Source: Taklimakanibacter lacteus
GTDB taxonomy: Bacteria; Pseudomonadota; Alphaproteobacteria; Rhizobiales; Aestuariivirgaceae
Assembly: GCA_003576695.1 (NCBI GenBank)
Contig: QOZQ01000007.1
Span: 197,277-261,276, forward strand
Direction of reading: 5' to 3'
Length of the DNA stretch: 64,000 bases
In this document: positions 42,712 through 51,250 of the stretch, piece after piece
How the letters are laid out: every line of letters starts with the position of its first letter
Numbering within the stretch: position 1 is the stretch's first letter
Program-made: the position numbers and the translations under genes
Notes under the pieces: model-generated
The model's input: only the letters and a program-made list of their open reading frames with translations
Told to the model about the DNA's origin: nothing
Databases searched by the model: none

Positions 42712-43935
42712 ATGGCAGATGCCTCCACCCTCCTCTCTTCCTCGGCCGTGCGCAGCGCCGCCCATCGCATGCTGGAAGACGGCCTTGCCGGAAAACTCGA
42801 TCACTGGACGGTCGATCCCGATCAACTGCCCAAGGTCGCCCGCTTCGTCGTCCAGGTGACACGGGAGAATTACCCCACGCTGAAAGTACCCTTCCATTCG
42901 CGCTGGCGCCATTTCGAGGCGGGCGGCATCGGTCGCTGGGAAGACGCCATCAGACGGCGTAAATGGGCAGCGGCAGCCGACCAGGCGCGTGCCGCCTTCG
43001 ATCTCGCCATCGTCTCGGTGCTGCTCGATGCGGGAAGCGGCGGACGCTGGTCCTTCACCGAACCCGGGACGGCCAGGAGCTTTGCTTCCTCGGAAGGCCT
43101 TGGCGTCGCAAGCTTCCATTTGGTCGCCCGCGGTGCGTTGTCCAATGATCTTTCCGATCCATGGCGTGTCGACGCGGAACGCCTCGTTCGCTTCACGGAG
43201 AGTGATCTCGAAGAGGCTTTCCAGGTCAGTGGCACAAATCCTCTCGCCGGCATCGAAGGCCGGGTGACTTTGCTCAACCGGCTCGGTGAAGCCTGCCTGG
43301 CCAGGCCTTCCATCTTCGCGCTTAAGGATACTGCGCGGCCTGGCGGTCTTGCCGACAGCCTCGCTTGCGTATCGAATGGGAAAATCGCAGCACCCGATAT
43401 CCTGCGCGCACTCCTCGACAATCTGGGCACGATCTGGCCGAGCCGCCTCACTATTGGCGGCGCACCGCTCGGCGATACCTGGCTCTATGAGCGCTGGAAG
43501 CGGCCGGTGGAACCGTTATCCGACCTTGTCCCCTTCCACAAGCTCTCGCAATGGCTGACCTATTCGCTGATCGAGCCTCTGAGCGCGCGTGGCCTCGACG
43601 TCACCCAGCTCGATGAGCTGACGGGCCTCGCCGAATACCGCAACGGTGGGCTGTTCATCGACATGGACGTGCTGCGCCTGCGCGAGGCGGCGCAAGCAGA
43701 ACGGCTCCATGACGTGGCTTCACCTCTCATCGTCGAATGGCGGGCGCTCACCATTGCATTGCTCGACAGGCTCGTGCCGCTGGTACGCCAGGAGCTGGGC
43801 GTCGGCCCTGAGCAATTCCCCATCACCTCGATGCTGGAAGGCGGAAGCTGGGCGGCGGGAAGGCGCATCGCGCGCGAGCTCAGGCAGGATGGATCGCCAC
43901 CGCTCAAAATCGCCACTGACGGGACGACATTCTGA
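42712..43935 (+). CDS. DUF1688 (URC4/Urg3) protein, uracil catabolism-linked
   Basis: 407 residues matching URC4: RSAAHRMLEDGLAGKLDHWT, PYHSRWRHFE-like PFHSRWRHFEAGG, SVLLDAGSGGRWSF, SEGLGVASFHLV, and PEQFPITSMLEGGSWAAGRR. In yeasts URC4 is needed for the reductive-independent uracil catabolic route; in bacteria it occurs with URC1 and uracil phosphoribosyltransferase. Its biochemical step is not fully settled. Start ATG 42712 preferred; an ATG at 42685 is in frame. Last gene of the plus-strand operon, convergent with an SDR gene. Confidence 0.9.
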   Translation: MADASTLLSSSAVRSAAHRMLEDGLAGKLDHWTVDPDQLPKVARFVVQVTRENYPTLKVPFHSRWRHFEAGGIGRWEDAIRRRKWAAAADQARAAFDLAIVSVLLDAGSGGRWSFTEPGTARSFASSEGLGVASFHLVARGALSNDLSDPWRVDAERLVRFTESDLEEAFQVSGTNPLAGIEGRVTLLNRLGEACLARPSIFALKDTARPGGLADSLACVSNGKIAAPDILRALLDNLGTIWPSRLTIGGAPLGDTWLYERWKRPVEPLSDLVPFHKLSQWLTYSLIEPLSARGLDVTQLDELTGLAEYRNGGLFIDMDVLRLREAAQAERLHDVASPLIVEWRALTIALLDRLVPLVRQELGVGPEQFPITSMLEGGSWAAGRRIARELRQDGSPPLKIATDGTTF

Positions 43936-43950
43936 GCAGGTTTAGCCCCC

Positions 43951-44679
43951 TCACAAGTCCAGGGCTTGCGGCAGTATGACGAGATCGCGGATCGCAACAT
44001 TGGCGGGCCTCGTCAGCATAAACACTGCAGCCTCGGCGACATCTTCCGAGCGGAGACCTGATCGATCCGCGACCTTCTTGTCGATCTCGGCCGGGTCATG
44101 AAATCCCCAAAGCTCATTGAGCACCGTTCCCGGCGCCAGCGCGCCGACGCGAATGTTATCCGGAATGAGCTGGCGCCTGAGCCCATGCACGAAAGCATTC
44201 ACGGCGTGTTTCGAGGCGCTGTAGACAGGCTCGAAATGCAGCGCCTGATAGGCAGAGATCGAGCTGGTCACGATAATGTCGCCGCTCTTGCGCTTCTGCA
44301 TATGCGGCAGGACGGCGCGGATCGCCCGGAACACCGAGTTCACATTGAGCATCAGGAGATTGTCCCATTCGTCGGGCTCGCCTTCGGCAACCTTGCCGTG
44401 GATATAGACACCGGCATTCGCGAACAGCACGTCGATCCCGCCAAGCCGGACAATGCTCTCGGCGACCATCCGATCGACATCGGCCGGCACGGTGAGATCG
44501 GCCGCGATCGCGACGGCACCACCGCCAAGCTCAGCGGCAAGCGCATCAAGCTTGTCTTGCGAACGGGCGCTTAGCGCCACCCGCATGCCTTCGCGGGCGA
44601 AAGCCCGGGCAGCAGCGCGGCCGATGCCCGAACTCGCCCCCGTCACCAGGACGCTCTTCCCCTGCAGCGATTGCGACAA
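43951..44679 (-). CDS. Short-chain dehydrogenase/reductase
   Basis: 242 residues, classical SDR. Cofactor motif TGASSGIGRA, NAG (FANAGVYIHG) and catalytic Ser in TSSISAYQ with Tyr-Lys in YSASK. Asp/Arg after the second strand (SARSQDK) suggests NADP preference. Related to NADP-dependent serine/3-hydroxy acid dehydrogenases (YdfG type) that can reduce malonic semialdehyde, a product of uracil or beta-alanine breakdown; that link is inference. Follows the importer ATPase by 45 bases on the same strand. Confidence 0.93.
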   Translation of the reverse strand: MSQSLQGKSVLVTGASSGIGRAAARAFAREGMRVALSARSQDKLDALAAELGGGAVAIAADLTVPADVDRMVAESIVRLGGIDVLFANAGVYIHGKVAEGEPDEWDNLLMLNVNSVFRAIRAVLPHMQKRKSGDIIVTSSISAYQALHFEPVYSASKHAVNAFVHGLRRQLIPDNIRVGALAPGTVLNELWGFHDPAEIDKKVADRSGLRSEDVAEAAVFMLTRPANVAIRDLVILPQALDL

Positions 44680-44724
44680 AATCGTCCTCCTTCTGGAAAC
44701 AGGGACAGTAAGCAGATGCGCGGA

Positions 44725-45843
44725 TCAATGGCCGGTCGGATCGCCGGAAGAATTGTTCTCACCCTCGAGATAGTGATTGCGCTCGATCGGCCAGATTGCG
44801 GAAACGGTCTCGCCGACCTTGCGTGGGCTGGCAAAGTATTCGCCGTCGCTCAGATAGACGAGGAACTCGTCCTTCTGGCAGGTCTTGAGCGCCACTTTGA
44901 CGAAGGTCCCCTGATATTCGATGTTGCGGATCTCGCCCTTGATGGCGTTGTCGGACCTGCCCTTGCCGCTCGCCAGCTTGGCCCCGTCGCGGCGCACCGC
45001 GAAGGCGACCTTCTGGCCCTTGGCGAGCGCCAGCGCCGAATCGAGCTTGTATTTGTTGTCGGCCTCGTCGGTGACCGCGAAACCGTCCTTGCCCTTCGTC
45101 CCGACGGTGCCGAAGATCACATTCTGCCCGCCCATGAAGCGCGCCACATAGGGGCTGTGCGGCTGGTCGTAGATCTCGCGCGGATGGCCCGATTGCTCGA
45201 CGACGCCGTGATCCATGATGATCACCTGGTCGGCGAGCGCGATCGCTTCCGGCTGGGTGTGGGTCACGTGAACGAAGGTGATGCCGAGCTCGGTCTGCAG
45301 CCGCTTGAGCTCGCTCCTCATGCGCAGGCGCAGGAACTCATCAAGCGCCGACAGGGGCTCGTCGAGCAGCAGCACCTGCGGGTTGGTGACCAGCGCACGC
45401 GCCAGGGCGACGCGCTGCTGCTGGCCGCCCGAGAGCTGCGCCGGCACCCGCTCGGCCAGATGCGAAAGCTGCACCCGCTTCAGCATGTTCATCGCCTGGT
45501 CGCGGCGCTGGGCCGTGCCCTGGCCCTGCACTTTCAGGCTGAAGGCCACATTGTCGAGGACGGAGAGATGCGGAAACAGGGCATAGTTCTGGAACATGAG
45601 CGCGGTGCCGCGGCTGCCGGTCGGCACGTCGGTGACATCCTCGCCGCCGATCAGTATGCGCCCCGATGTCGGCGTCTCATGGCCGGCGATCATGCGCAGC
45701 AAGGTGGTCTTGCCGCAGCCCGAAGGTCCCAGCATGCAGCAATAGGAACCTGCCGGGATCGACAGATCGACATCCTTCACCGCCAGCAGGGAACCGAAGG
45801 CCTTGCTGATCTTCTCGATCCTGATTTCACCCTTGGCACTCAT
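44725..45843 (-). CDS. Polyamine-type ABC importer ATPase (PotA-like)
   Basis: 372 residues. Walker A GPSGCGKTT, FQNYALFPHL Q-loop, LSGGQQQRVALARAL signature, LLLDEPLSALD Walker B and a C-terminal TOBE domain (KVAFAVRRDGAKL onward). ATG 45843 begins MSAKGEIRIEKISKAF; an upstream TTG at 45867 would overlap the permease stop. Last transport gene of the minus-strand operon from 52.7 kb. Confidence 0.94.
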   Translation of the reverse strand: MSAKGEIRIEKISKAFGSLLAVKDVDLSIPAGSYCCMLGPSGCGKTTLLRMIAGHETPTSGRILIGGEDVTDVPTGSRGTALMFQNYALFPHLSVLDNVAFSLKVQGQGTAQRRDQAMNMLKRVQLSHLAERVPAQLSGGQQQRVALARALVTNPQVLLLDEPLSALDEFLRLRMRSELKRLQTELGITFVHVTHTQPEAIALADQVIIMDHGVVEQSGHPREIYDQPHSPYVARFMGGQNVIFGTVGTKGKDGFAVTDEADNKYKLDSALALAKGQKVAFAVRRDGAKLASGKGRSDNAIKGEIRNIEYQGTFVKVALKTCQKDEFLVYLSDGEYFASPRKVGETVSAIWPIERNHYLEGENNSSGDPTGH

Positions 45844-45863
45844 CACGCTCGACCCGGACCCTT

Positions 45864-46700
45864 TCAAGAAGTTGCCATGCGCTTGCTGCGCCGGCGCTGG
45901 ACGATGGCGATCGCCGAGAAGGCGACGGCGATCACGACGAGGCTGATGACCGTGGTGATCGTGCCGATGGCATAGAGCGCCGGCGTGGTGACGCTGGATG
46001 TCATATTGGCGACCTCCAGCGGCAGCGTATTGCGGGTGCCGAGCGTCAGGAGCGAGCGCGGGAATTCGTCATAGGACAGAGTGAAGCCGAACAGCGCCAC
46101 GGCGATGAGGCCAGGGAACAGGATCGGCAAGGTCACATAACGCAGGATCTGCGACGGCGTGGCGCCGGCATCGCGCGCCGCCTCCTCCCAGGAGCTGTCG
46201 AAGCGGTTGAGCACGGCGAACATAATGAGAAGGCCGAAAGGCAGCGTCCAGGACAGATGGGCGCCGAGGCCCGAGATCATCCAGTGCAGGGGCATGCCCG
46301 AGAGCTGGAACATCTGGCCGATGCCGAAGCTCAAGAGGAGCCCGGGAATGACGAGGCTGACGATCGCCAGATAGAAGATCGGCCCCGATCCCCAGAAGCG
46401 CTTGCGGAAAGCCAGACCGGCAAAGAAGCAGATGACCGCCGTCAGGGCCAGAGCGGCGATCGCCATGATCATGGAACGGCGGAAAGCCCCGCCCAGGTCG
46501 CCATAGCGCGTGCTGGTGAAAAGATCGCCGAACCAATGGGTCGAGGCATCGCGCAAGGGGAAGGTCATGCTGCCCTGCACGCCCTGGAAGGACAGGATGA
46601 AGATCGACAGCATCGGGCCATACAGAAACAGGATGAAGAGCCCGAAGAAGCCGGCCAGGAGGTAGAAGGAAGTTTTTCGCTTGGGGGATGAGGACTGCAT
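45864..46700 (-). CDS. Polyamine-type ABC permease (PotC-like)
   Basis: 278 residues, six spans, EAA loop EEAARDAGATPSQILRYVTLP. YGPMLSIFILSFQGVQGSMTFP near the N-terminus is PotC-like. Ends just before the ATPase start and begins 8 bases after the other permease. Confidence 0.94.
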   Translation of the reverse strand: MQSSSPKRKTSFYLLAGFFGLFILFLYGPMLSIFILSFQGVQGSMTFPLRDASTHWFGDLFTSTRYGDLGGAFRRSMIMAIAALALTAVICFFAGLAFRKRFWGSGPIFYLAIVSLVIPGLLLSFGIGQMFQLSGMPLHWMISGLGAHLSWTLPFGLLIMFAVLNRFDSSWEEAARDAGATPSQILRYVTLPILFPGLIAVALFGFTLSYDEFPRSLLTLGTRNTLPLEVANMTSSVTTPALYAIGTITTVISLVVIAVAFSAIAIVQRRRSKRMATS

Positions 46701-46708
46701 CAGGGCAC

Positions 46709-47566
46709 CTAGCGGGCCAGCTCGGCGCGCACGTCGACGATGCGCAGGATGACGACGATGGGCACCAGCACCGCGATGATGAGGAAGACCGCCATGGCGG
46801 CGGCGTCGGGATAATAGAGCTGGTCGATATTGTTCTTCATCGCAGCGGCGATATTGGAGCTCTGGCCGCCGCCCATCACCCGAATGACGAAGAAATCGCC
46901 CATCACGAGGGTCACGACGAAAACCGAGCCCAGCGCGATGCCGGTCCGGGTCAAGGGGATGATGATGTCCTTCAGGATCATGAAGGGCGAGGCGCCGGCA
47001 TCGACTGCCGCCTCGATGACCGACGGGCTGATCTTGGCCATCGAATTGAAGATGGGCACCATCATGAACAAAGTGAAGAGATGGACATAGGTGAGCACCA
47101 CGGCGAAATCGGAGAACAGCAGGAACTCCAGCGGCCGGTCGATGATGCCCAGCATCATCAGGAAGCTGTTGAACAGCCCCTCCTTGCCGAGAAACGGCAC
47201 CCAGGAAATCATGCGGATGACATTCGATGTCCAGAAGGGAATGGTGCAGAGCAGGAAGAGCGCGATCTGCAGCTTCAGATTCTTCACATGGAAGACCAGG
47301 AAATAGCTGCAGGTGAAGCCGATCACCAAGGTGAAGAACCAGGTGAGGACGGCGAATTTCAGCGTCGCGAGCAGGAGTTTCCAGGTGAGGAAAGAGGTGA
47401 GCACGGCCTTGTAATTGTCGAAGGAAAAAGTCGGCGTCAGGCTGATGCCGTCCGACAGCCAGAAGCTCAGAGTCACGAGCACGGCGAGCGGGATGGCGAC
47501 GAACAGAACCATGAGGATCGCCAAAGGCGCGACCTGAAGATAGGGAACCCAGTCTTTATTGATCAT
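46709..47566 (-). CDS. Polyamine-type ABC permease (PotB-like)
   Basis: 285 residues, six spans, with the EAA loop EAAVDAGASPFMILKDIIIPL and RMISWVPFLGKEGLFN periplasmic region typical of PotB. Start at 47566 gives MINKDWVPYLQVAPL; four extra residues are possible. Follows the binding-protein gene by 66 bases. Confidence 0.94.
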   Translation of the reverse strand: MINKDWVPYLQVAPLAILMVLFVAIPLAVLVTLSFWLSDGISLTPTFSFDNYKAVLTSFLTWKLLLATLKFAVLTWFFTLVIGFTCSYFLVFHVKNLKLQIALFLLCTIPFWTSNVIRMISWVPFLGKEGLFNSFLMMLGIIDRPLEFLLFSDFAVVLTYVHLFTLFMMVPIFNSMAKISPSVIEAAVDAGASPFMILKDIIIPLTRTGIALGSVFVVTLVMGDFFVIRVMGGGQSSNIAAAMKNNIDQLYYPDAAAMAVFLIIAVLVPIVVILRIVDVRAELAR

Positions 47567-47632
47567 TTGTGGCGGCAACTGCCTGCAGACGAAATGGCCG
47601 GCGGTTTCCGCCGCCGGCCCCTTGGCGAATAG

Positions 47633-48925
47633 TTATGACGCGATGAACTCGTTCCAGCGCTGGACGAGATATTTGTCTTCATCCATGACCGTGTTCCAGC
47701 AGGCGAAATTGCCGGTACGCTCGGCATAGGAGCCGCCATCGCGGATGGCGCCCGGCTTCTCCATGAGATTGCCGAAGGGATCCTTGATCTCGACCGTCGC
47801 CGGCTTGCCCTCATACCAGTAGTCCCATTCGGCGGGCGACAGCGCAGCCTTGGTGGTCTCGAGCACCATGTTGTAATAGCCCTGGCGCGCGATGAAGGCG
47901 CCCTGCCAGCCGGACAGGTACCAGTTGAGATATTCATAGGCCGCGTCGCGCTTCAGATCGGTAAGATGGGAAGCGAGCGCCATGCCGACACCCCAGCCGC
48001 GATAGCCTTCTTTGAGCGGCTGATAGGTGCAGGGAACGCCGCGCGTCCGGACCGCGGTCACCGCCGGCGACCACATGGACTGCAGCACCACCTCGCCTGC
48101 CGTCATGAAGTTCACCGATTCATCGAAGGTCGACCAGAAGGCGCGGAACTGGCCGTCCTTCTTGGCGGCCATGAGGATCTCGATGGTCTTGTCGATCTCC
48201 TCCTTGGTCATATTGCCCTTGTCGCCATATTTGATGTCGCCGCGCGCCTCGATGGCCATGGCGGCATCCATGATGCCGATCTGCGGGATGTTGAGGATCG
48301 ACGTCTTGCCCTTGAATTCGGGATTGAGCAGCTCCTTCCAGCTTTCGATCTTGCGGCCGATGAGATCGGGCCGGAGCCCCAGCGTGTCGGCATTGTAGAT
48401 CGTCGGCACGCAGGTCGCGAGCTCGGTGCGCTGCGGCGCGAAGCCCTTGGCATCGGCCGCTTCGACATAGGTCACCTCGAACGGCATTGTCCCCTGCGCC
48501 GAGACAGGCTCGCCATTGGCATATTTGCCTTCCCGGAAGATCGGCTCGATCTTCTCCCAGGCCTTGATCTTCTTGACATCGATGGCCTGCAGCTTGCCCG
48601 TCGGCCACATCTTGCGCATGCCCCAGAACTCAAGATCGGCGATGTCGATCGTCTCGGGCTGGTTGACGATGCGGGTCATCAGCGCATCGGTCCAGGCATT
48701 CTGGATCTCGATCTTGAAGCCCAGGTCCTTCGAGGCCTGATTGGCGATGTCCTGGAATACGGAATAGGCCGGGCCGACCTGAAGAATGGTGACGTCTTTC
48801 AGGGCCTGCGCCCAGATCGTGGGAAAGCCGGTGATGGCGCCACTGCCCGCGGCCACGCCGCCCGCCGCAGCTTTCAGAAATGTCCGCCTGGATACACCCT
48901 TCTTCACTTTCCGAATTGCAGTCAT
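47633..48925 (-). CDS. Polyamine-type ABC substrate-binding protein, Tat-exported
   Basis: 430 residues of the spermidine/putrescine-type cluster (SBP_bac_8/6). N-terminal KKGVSRRTFLKAAAGGVAAG is a twin-arginine signal with cleavage near WAQA. Features such as ATCVPTIYNADTLGL and NFMTAGEVVLQSMWSPAV are seen; the acidic polyamine box of PotD is not evident, so the ligand may not be a polyamine. With dihydropyrimidinase upstream in the same direction, a pyrimidine, hydantoin or ureide is plausible (inference). GGGAGG precedes the ATG. Confidence 0.93.
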   Translation of the reverse strand: MTAIRKVKKGVSRRTFLKAAAGGVAAGSGAITGFPTIWAQALKDVTILQVGPAYSVFQDIANQASKDLGFKIEIQNAWTDALMTRIVNQPETIDIADLEFWGMRKMWPTGKLQAIDVKKIKAWEKIEPIFREGKYANGEPVSAQGTMPFEVTYVEAADAKGFAPQRTELATCVPTIYNADTLGLRPDLIGRKIESWKELLNPEFKGKTSILNIPQIGIMDAAMAIEARGDIKYGDKGNMTKEEIDKTIEILMAAKKDGQFRAFWSTFDESVNFMTAGEVVLQSMWSPAVTAVRTRGVPCTYQPLKEGYRGWGVGMALASHLTDLKRDAAYEYLNWYLSGWQGAFIARQGYYNMVLETTKAALSPAEWDYWYEGKPATVEIKDPFGNLMEKPGAIRDGGSYAERTGNFACWNTVMDEDKYLVQRWNEFIAS

Positions 48926-49046
48926 CCTAACCTCCCGAATTTATCGTTATCAGCCAAAGCCCCATGCATTCGGCCGCCGGTGGGCGGCCAATCGGCAATA
49001 TCGCAGTACTTTTTTGCCCCTTTGGCAAGCACCGTTTTGATGAGCC

Positions 49047-49991
49047 TCAAGTTTTGTCGGCGGCAAATTCAGTGATCGAGCGCTGAAGGCTGGACTGATC
49101 GAATCCGCGCCCGATGAAGGCCACCCGGTTGTCGAAATCGCCGCCGCCTGCCTGGGTTTCCGGCAGGATTTCGGGCGGCAGAACCGACTTCTGCACACAT
49201 TGCAGCAGCACCCGCCCGGCGGGCGTGCGGACGACACCCTTGATCCTGAAGATCTCATCGCCCCTGGCATGGAGAAGAGCCGAGAGCCAGAGCGAGAAGA
49301 CCTCCCAGCCCATGGCCGGATCGATCGCAATATCGGCCGCGACGACCGGCTTTTCCGACTGCCCCGCGAGCGCCGGCAATTCGAAGGCTTCTGCGCCGGC
49401 ATGATCCGGCAAACGAGCGTCCTCACCTCTGATCGTGCCGGTGACCTGGGCGCCGGGATTGATCGATCTGAGTGTGGCGATGAGGCACGCGACATCGGCC
49501 TCCTCCAGCTGGTCGAGCTTGGTGATCAGCAGGCGATCGGCACTCACAAGCTGCCGGCGCACCAGCGGATCACTCTGGAGGCTCGCCCGCGCGTGAACAG
49601 CATCGACGGTCACCAGCACATCATCGATCACCATATGGTGAACCAGGACCGGATCGGCGCGAATGGCTTCGACGATGCGCGCAGGCTCGGCAAGGCCGCT
49701 GGTTTCGAGCACGATGTCCGGCGGCCGGGCCTGGTCGCAGTGCCGCCGCAGCGCGGCCAGAAACTCGGCCTGCCTGGTGCAGCAGATGCAGCCGCCCGGA
49801 ATGACGATGACCCGCGCCAGATCGGCGAGCAAAGCGTCATCGATTGCGGCGGCGGCAGCTTCATTGACGATCACCACCCTGCCCCGCAAGGCGCCTTCAT
49901 GCAGCTGGTGGCGCAGCCACGTGGTCTTGCCCGACCCCAGAAAGCCCGAAAGGATTTTCAGGCGTATCCGGTTCGCCGGAGTGAGGCTCAT
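49047..49991 (-). CDS. COG0523 (CobW/YjiA-type) metal-chaperone GTPase
   Basis: 314 residues. GTPase P-loop SGFLGSGKTT (about 15-24), the family metal motif CxCC as GGCICC (Cys68, Cys70, Cys71), TKLDQLEEAD as G4 motif, and a CobW C-terminal domain with RIKGVVRT. Family members hand metals, often zinc, to client enzymes. Dihydropyrimidinase upstream is a binuclear zinc amidohydrolase, so it is a candidate client (inference). Start ATG 49991 overlaps the preceding stop (ATGA); an N-terminal extension in frame overlaps that gene. Confidence 0.92.
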   Translation of the reverse strand: MSLTPANRIRLKILSGFLGSGKTTWLRHQLHEGALRGRVVIVNEAAAAAIDDALLADLARVIVIPGGCICCTRQAEFLAALRRHCDQARPPDIVLETSGLAEPARIVEAIRADPVLVHHMVIDDVLVTVDAVHARASLQSDPLVRRQLVSADRLLITKLDQLEEADVACLIATLRSINPGAQVTGTIRGEDARLPDHAGAEAFELPALAGQSEKPVVAADIAIDPAMGWEVFSLWLSALLHARGDEIFRIKGVVRTPAGRVLLQCVQKSVLPPEILPETQAGGGDFDNRVAFIGRGFDQSSLQRSITEFAADKT

Positions 49992-50278
49992 CGCGCCATG
50001 AACCGCGGATCGAGCGGATCGATCGCCTTCCCGACAAGTTTCTCGGCCGCGATCCACACCTCGCCGAGATCGCGCGCCAGAATCACCTGGCCGGTGCGGT
50101 CAGCGATCTGGATTCCGGGCGTCTGGCCATCGTCATAGGCCGACAACCCATAGTTCCGAAGAACTTCATTGAGCTTGCGGGCCCGAATGAAACGGGCCCG
50201 CAGCCGCTGATGCGCATCCGCGGCTCCCGCCTCGGACCAGTGGCCCTCGGTTGCCGGGAAGCCGCATGCGGAACACAT
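49988..50278 (-). CDS. Small Cys-containing protein coupled to the COG0523 GTPase
   Basis: 96 residues, unrecognised family. N-terminal MCSACGFPATEGHW has a CxxC pair followed by His, possibly a half zinc site; the middle RLRARFIRARKLNEVLRNYG is helical and basic, and the end GQVILARDLGEVWIAAEKL is mixed. Translationally coupled to the GTPase (ATGA overlap). A metal-handling helper is possible; no function known. Confidence 0.8.
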   Translation of the reverse strand: MCSACGFPATEGHWSEAGAADAHQRLRARFIRARKLNEVLRNYGLSAYDDGQTPGIQIADRTGQVILARDLGEVWIAAEKLVGKAIDPLDPRFMAR

Positions 50279-50289
50279 GGCCAGGCACC

Positions 50290-51195
50290 CTAGATGACAG
50301 GCGGGCGCGCTTTTCCACTGAATGGATAGCGCTTGCGGAAATCATCGCAGATCTCCTCGAAGGTCTGCCATTCGACGCCGCTGTGCCTGCTGATGTATTC
50401 GATCAGGCGTTCGAGCGCCAACAGCACCTGCGGCCGGCCGCTGACATCGGGATGGATGGTGAAGGCGAAGACCGCGTAATCCATCTCGCGATAGACCCAG
50501 TCGAACTGGTCGCGCCACATCTCCTCGATATCGCGCGGATTGACGAAGCCATGGCTGTTCGGCGCCTTCTTCATGAACATCATGGGCGGCAGGTCGTCGA
50601 CATACCAGTTGGCGCCGATCTCGACGAGATCGATCTCCTTGCCGTGCTTCAGGGGACGCATCCATTCCCCGGCGGTCTTGGAATAGTCGATGACATTCCA
50701 TTTGTCGCCGACGCGGGCATAGAAGGGCTGGAAATCGCGATAGCCCTGGCTGTGGTCATAGGTGAAGCCGTGCTTCTGCAGGAGGGCCGCGGTCGAGGCC
50801 GACATCTCCCACCAGGGCGCCACATAGCCCTTGGGCTTCCTGCCGCTGAGATTCTTGATGATGTCGACGCAATGGACGAGGACATCCTCTTCCTGGGACG
50901 GCGTCATGGCGATGGGATTCTCGTGCAGATAGCCATGGGCGCCGATCTCATGGCCGTCCTTCACGATCTGCTCCATCTGCTTCGGGAAGGTCTCGATCGA
51001 GTGGCCGGGAATGAAGAAGCTGGTCTTCAGGCCATATTTCTTGAACAGGCGCAGCAGGCGCGGAACGCCGACCTCGCTGGCGAAGATGCCGCGCTGGATG
51101 TCGGAGGGAGAATCAGCGCCGCCATAGGATCCGATCCAGCCCGCCACCGAGTCGATGTCGGTGCCGAATGTGCATTTGATTTCCTTCTTGGCCAT
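50290..51195 (-). CDS. Polysaccharide deacetylase family (PuuE/allantoinase-like)
   Basis: 301 residues with the NodB-type barrel: [11 protein letters not shown] with the metal/catalytic Asp pair, [13 protein letters not shown] (metal His), [10 protein letters not shown] and [11 protein letters not shown]. The W-rich, IHPD form is closer to PuuE-type cytosolic allantoinase/peptidoglycan-unrelated members than to chitin deacetylases, and there is no signal peptide. A C-N hydrolysis on a cyclic ureide or amide fits its place beside dihydropyrimidinase. AGGGAGG precedes the ATG. Confidence 0.9.
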   Translation of the reverse strand: MAKKEIKCTFGTDIDSVAGWIGSYGGADSPSDIQRGIFASEVGVPRLLRLFKKYGLKTSFFIPGHSIETFPKQMEQIVKDGHEIGAHGYLHENPIAMTPSQEEDVLVHCVDIIKNLSGRKPKGYVAPWWEMSASTAALLQKHGFTYDHSQGYRDFQPFYARVGDKWNVIDYSKTAGEWMRPLKHGKEIDLVEIGANWYVDDLPPMMFMKKAPNSHGFVNPRDIEEMWRDQFDWVYREMDYAVFAFTIHPDVSGRPQVLLALERLIEYISRHSGVEWQTFEEICDDFRKRYPFSGKARPPVI

Positions 51196-51250
51196 GTCGG
51201 CCTCCCTATGGTTTCGTTGCCGGCGTCAGGGAAGCATAGCTGCCACGTTT

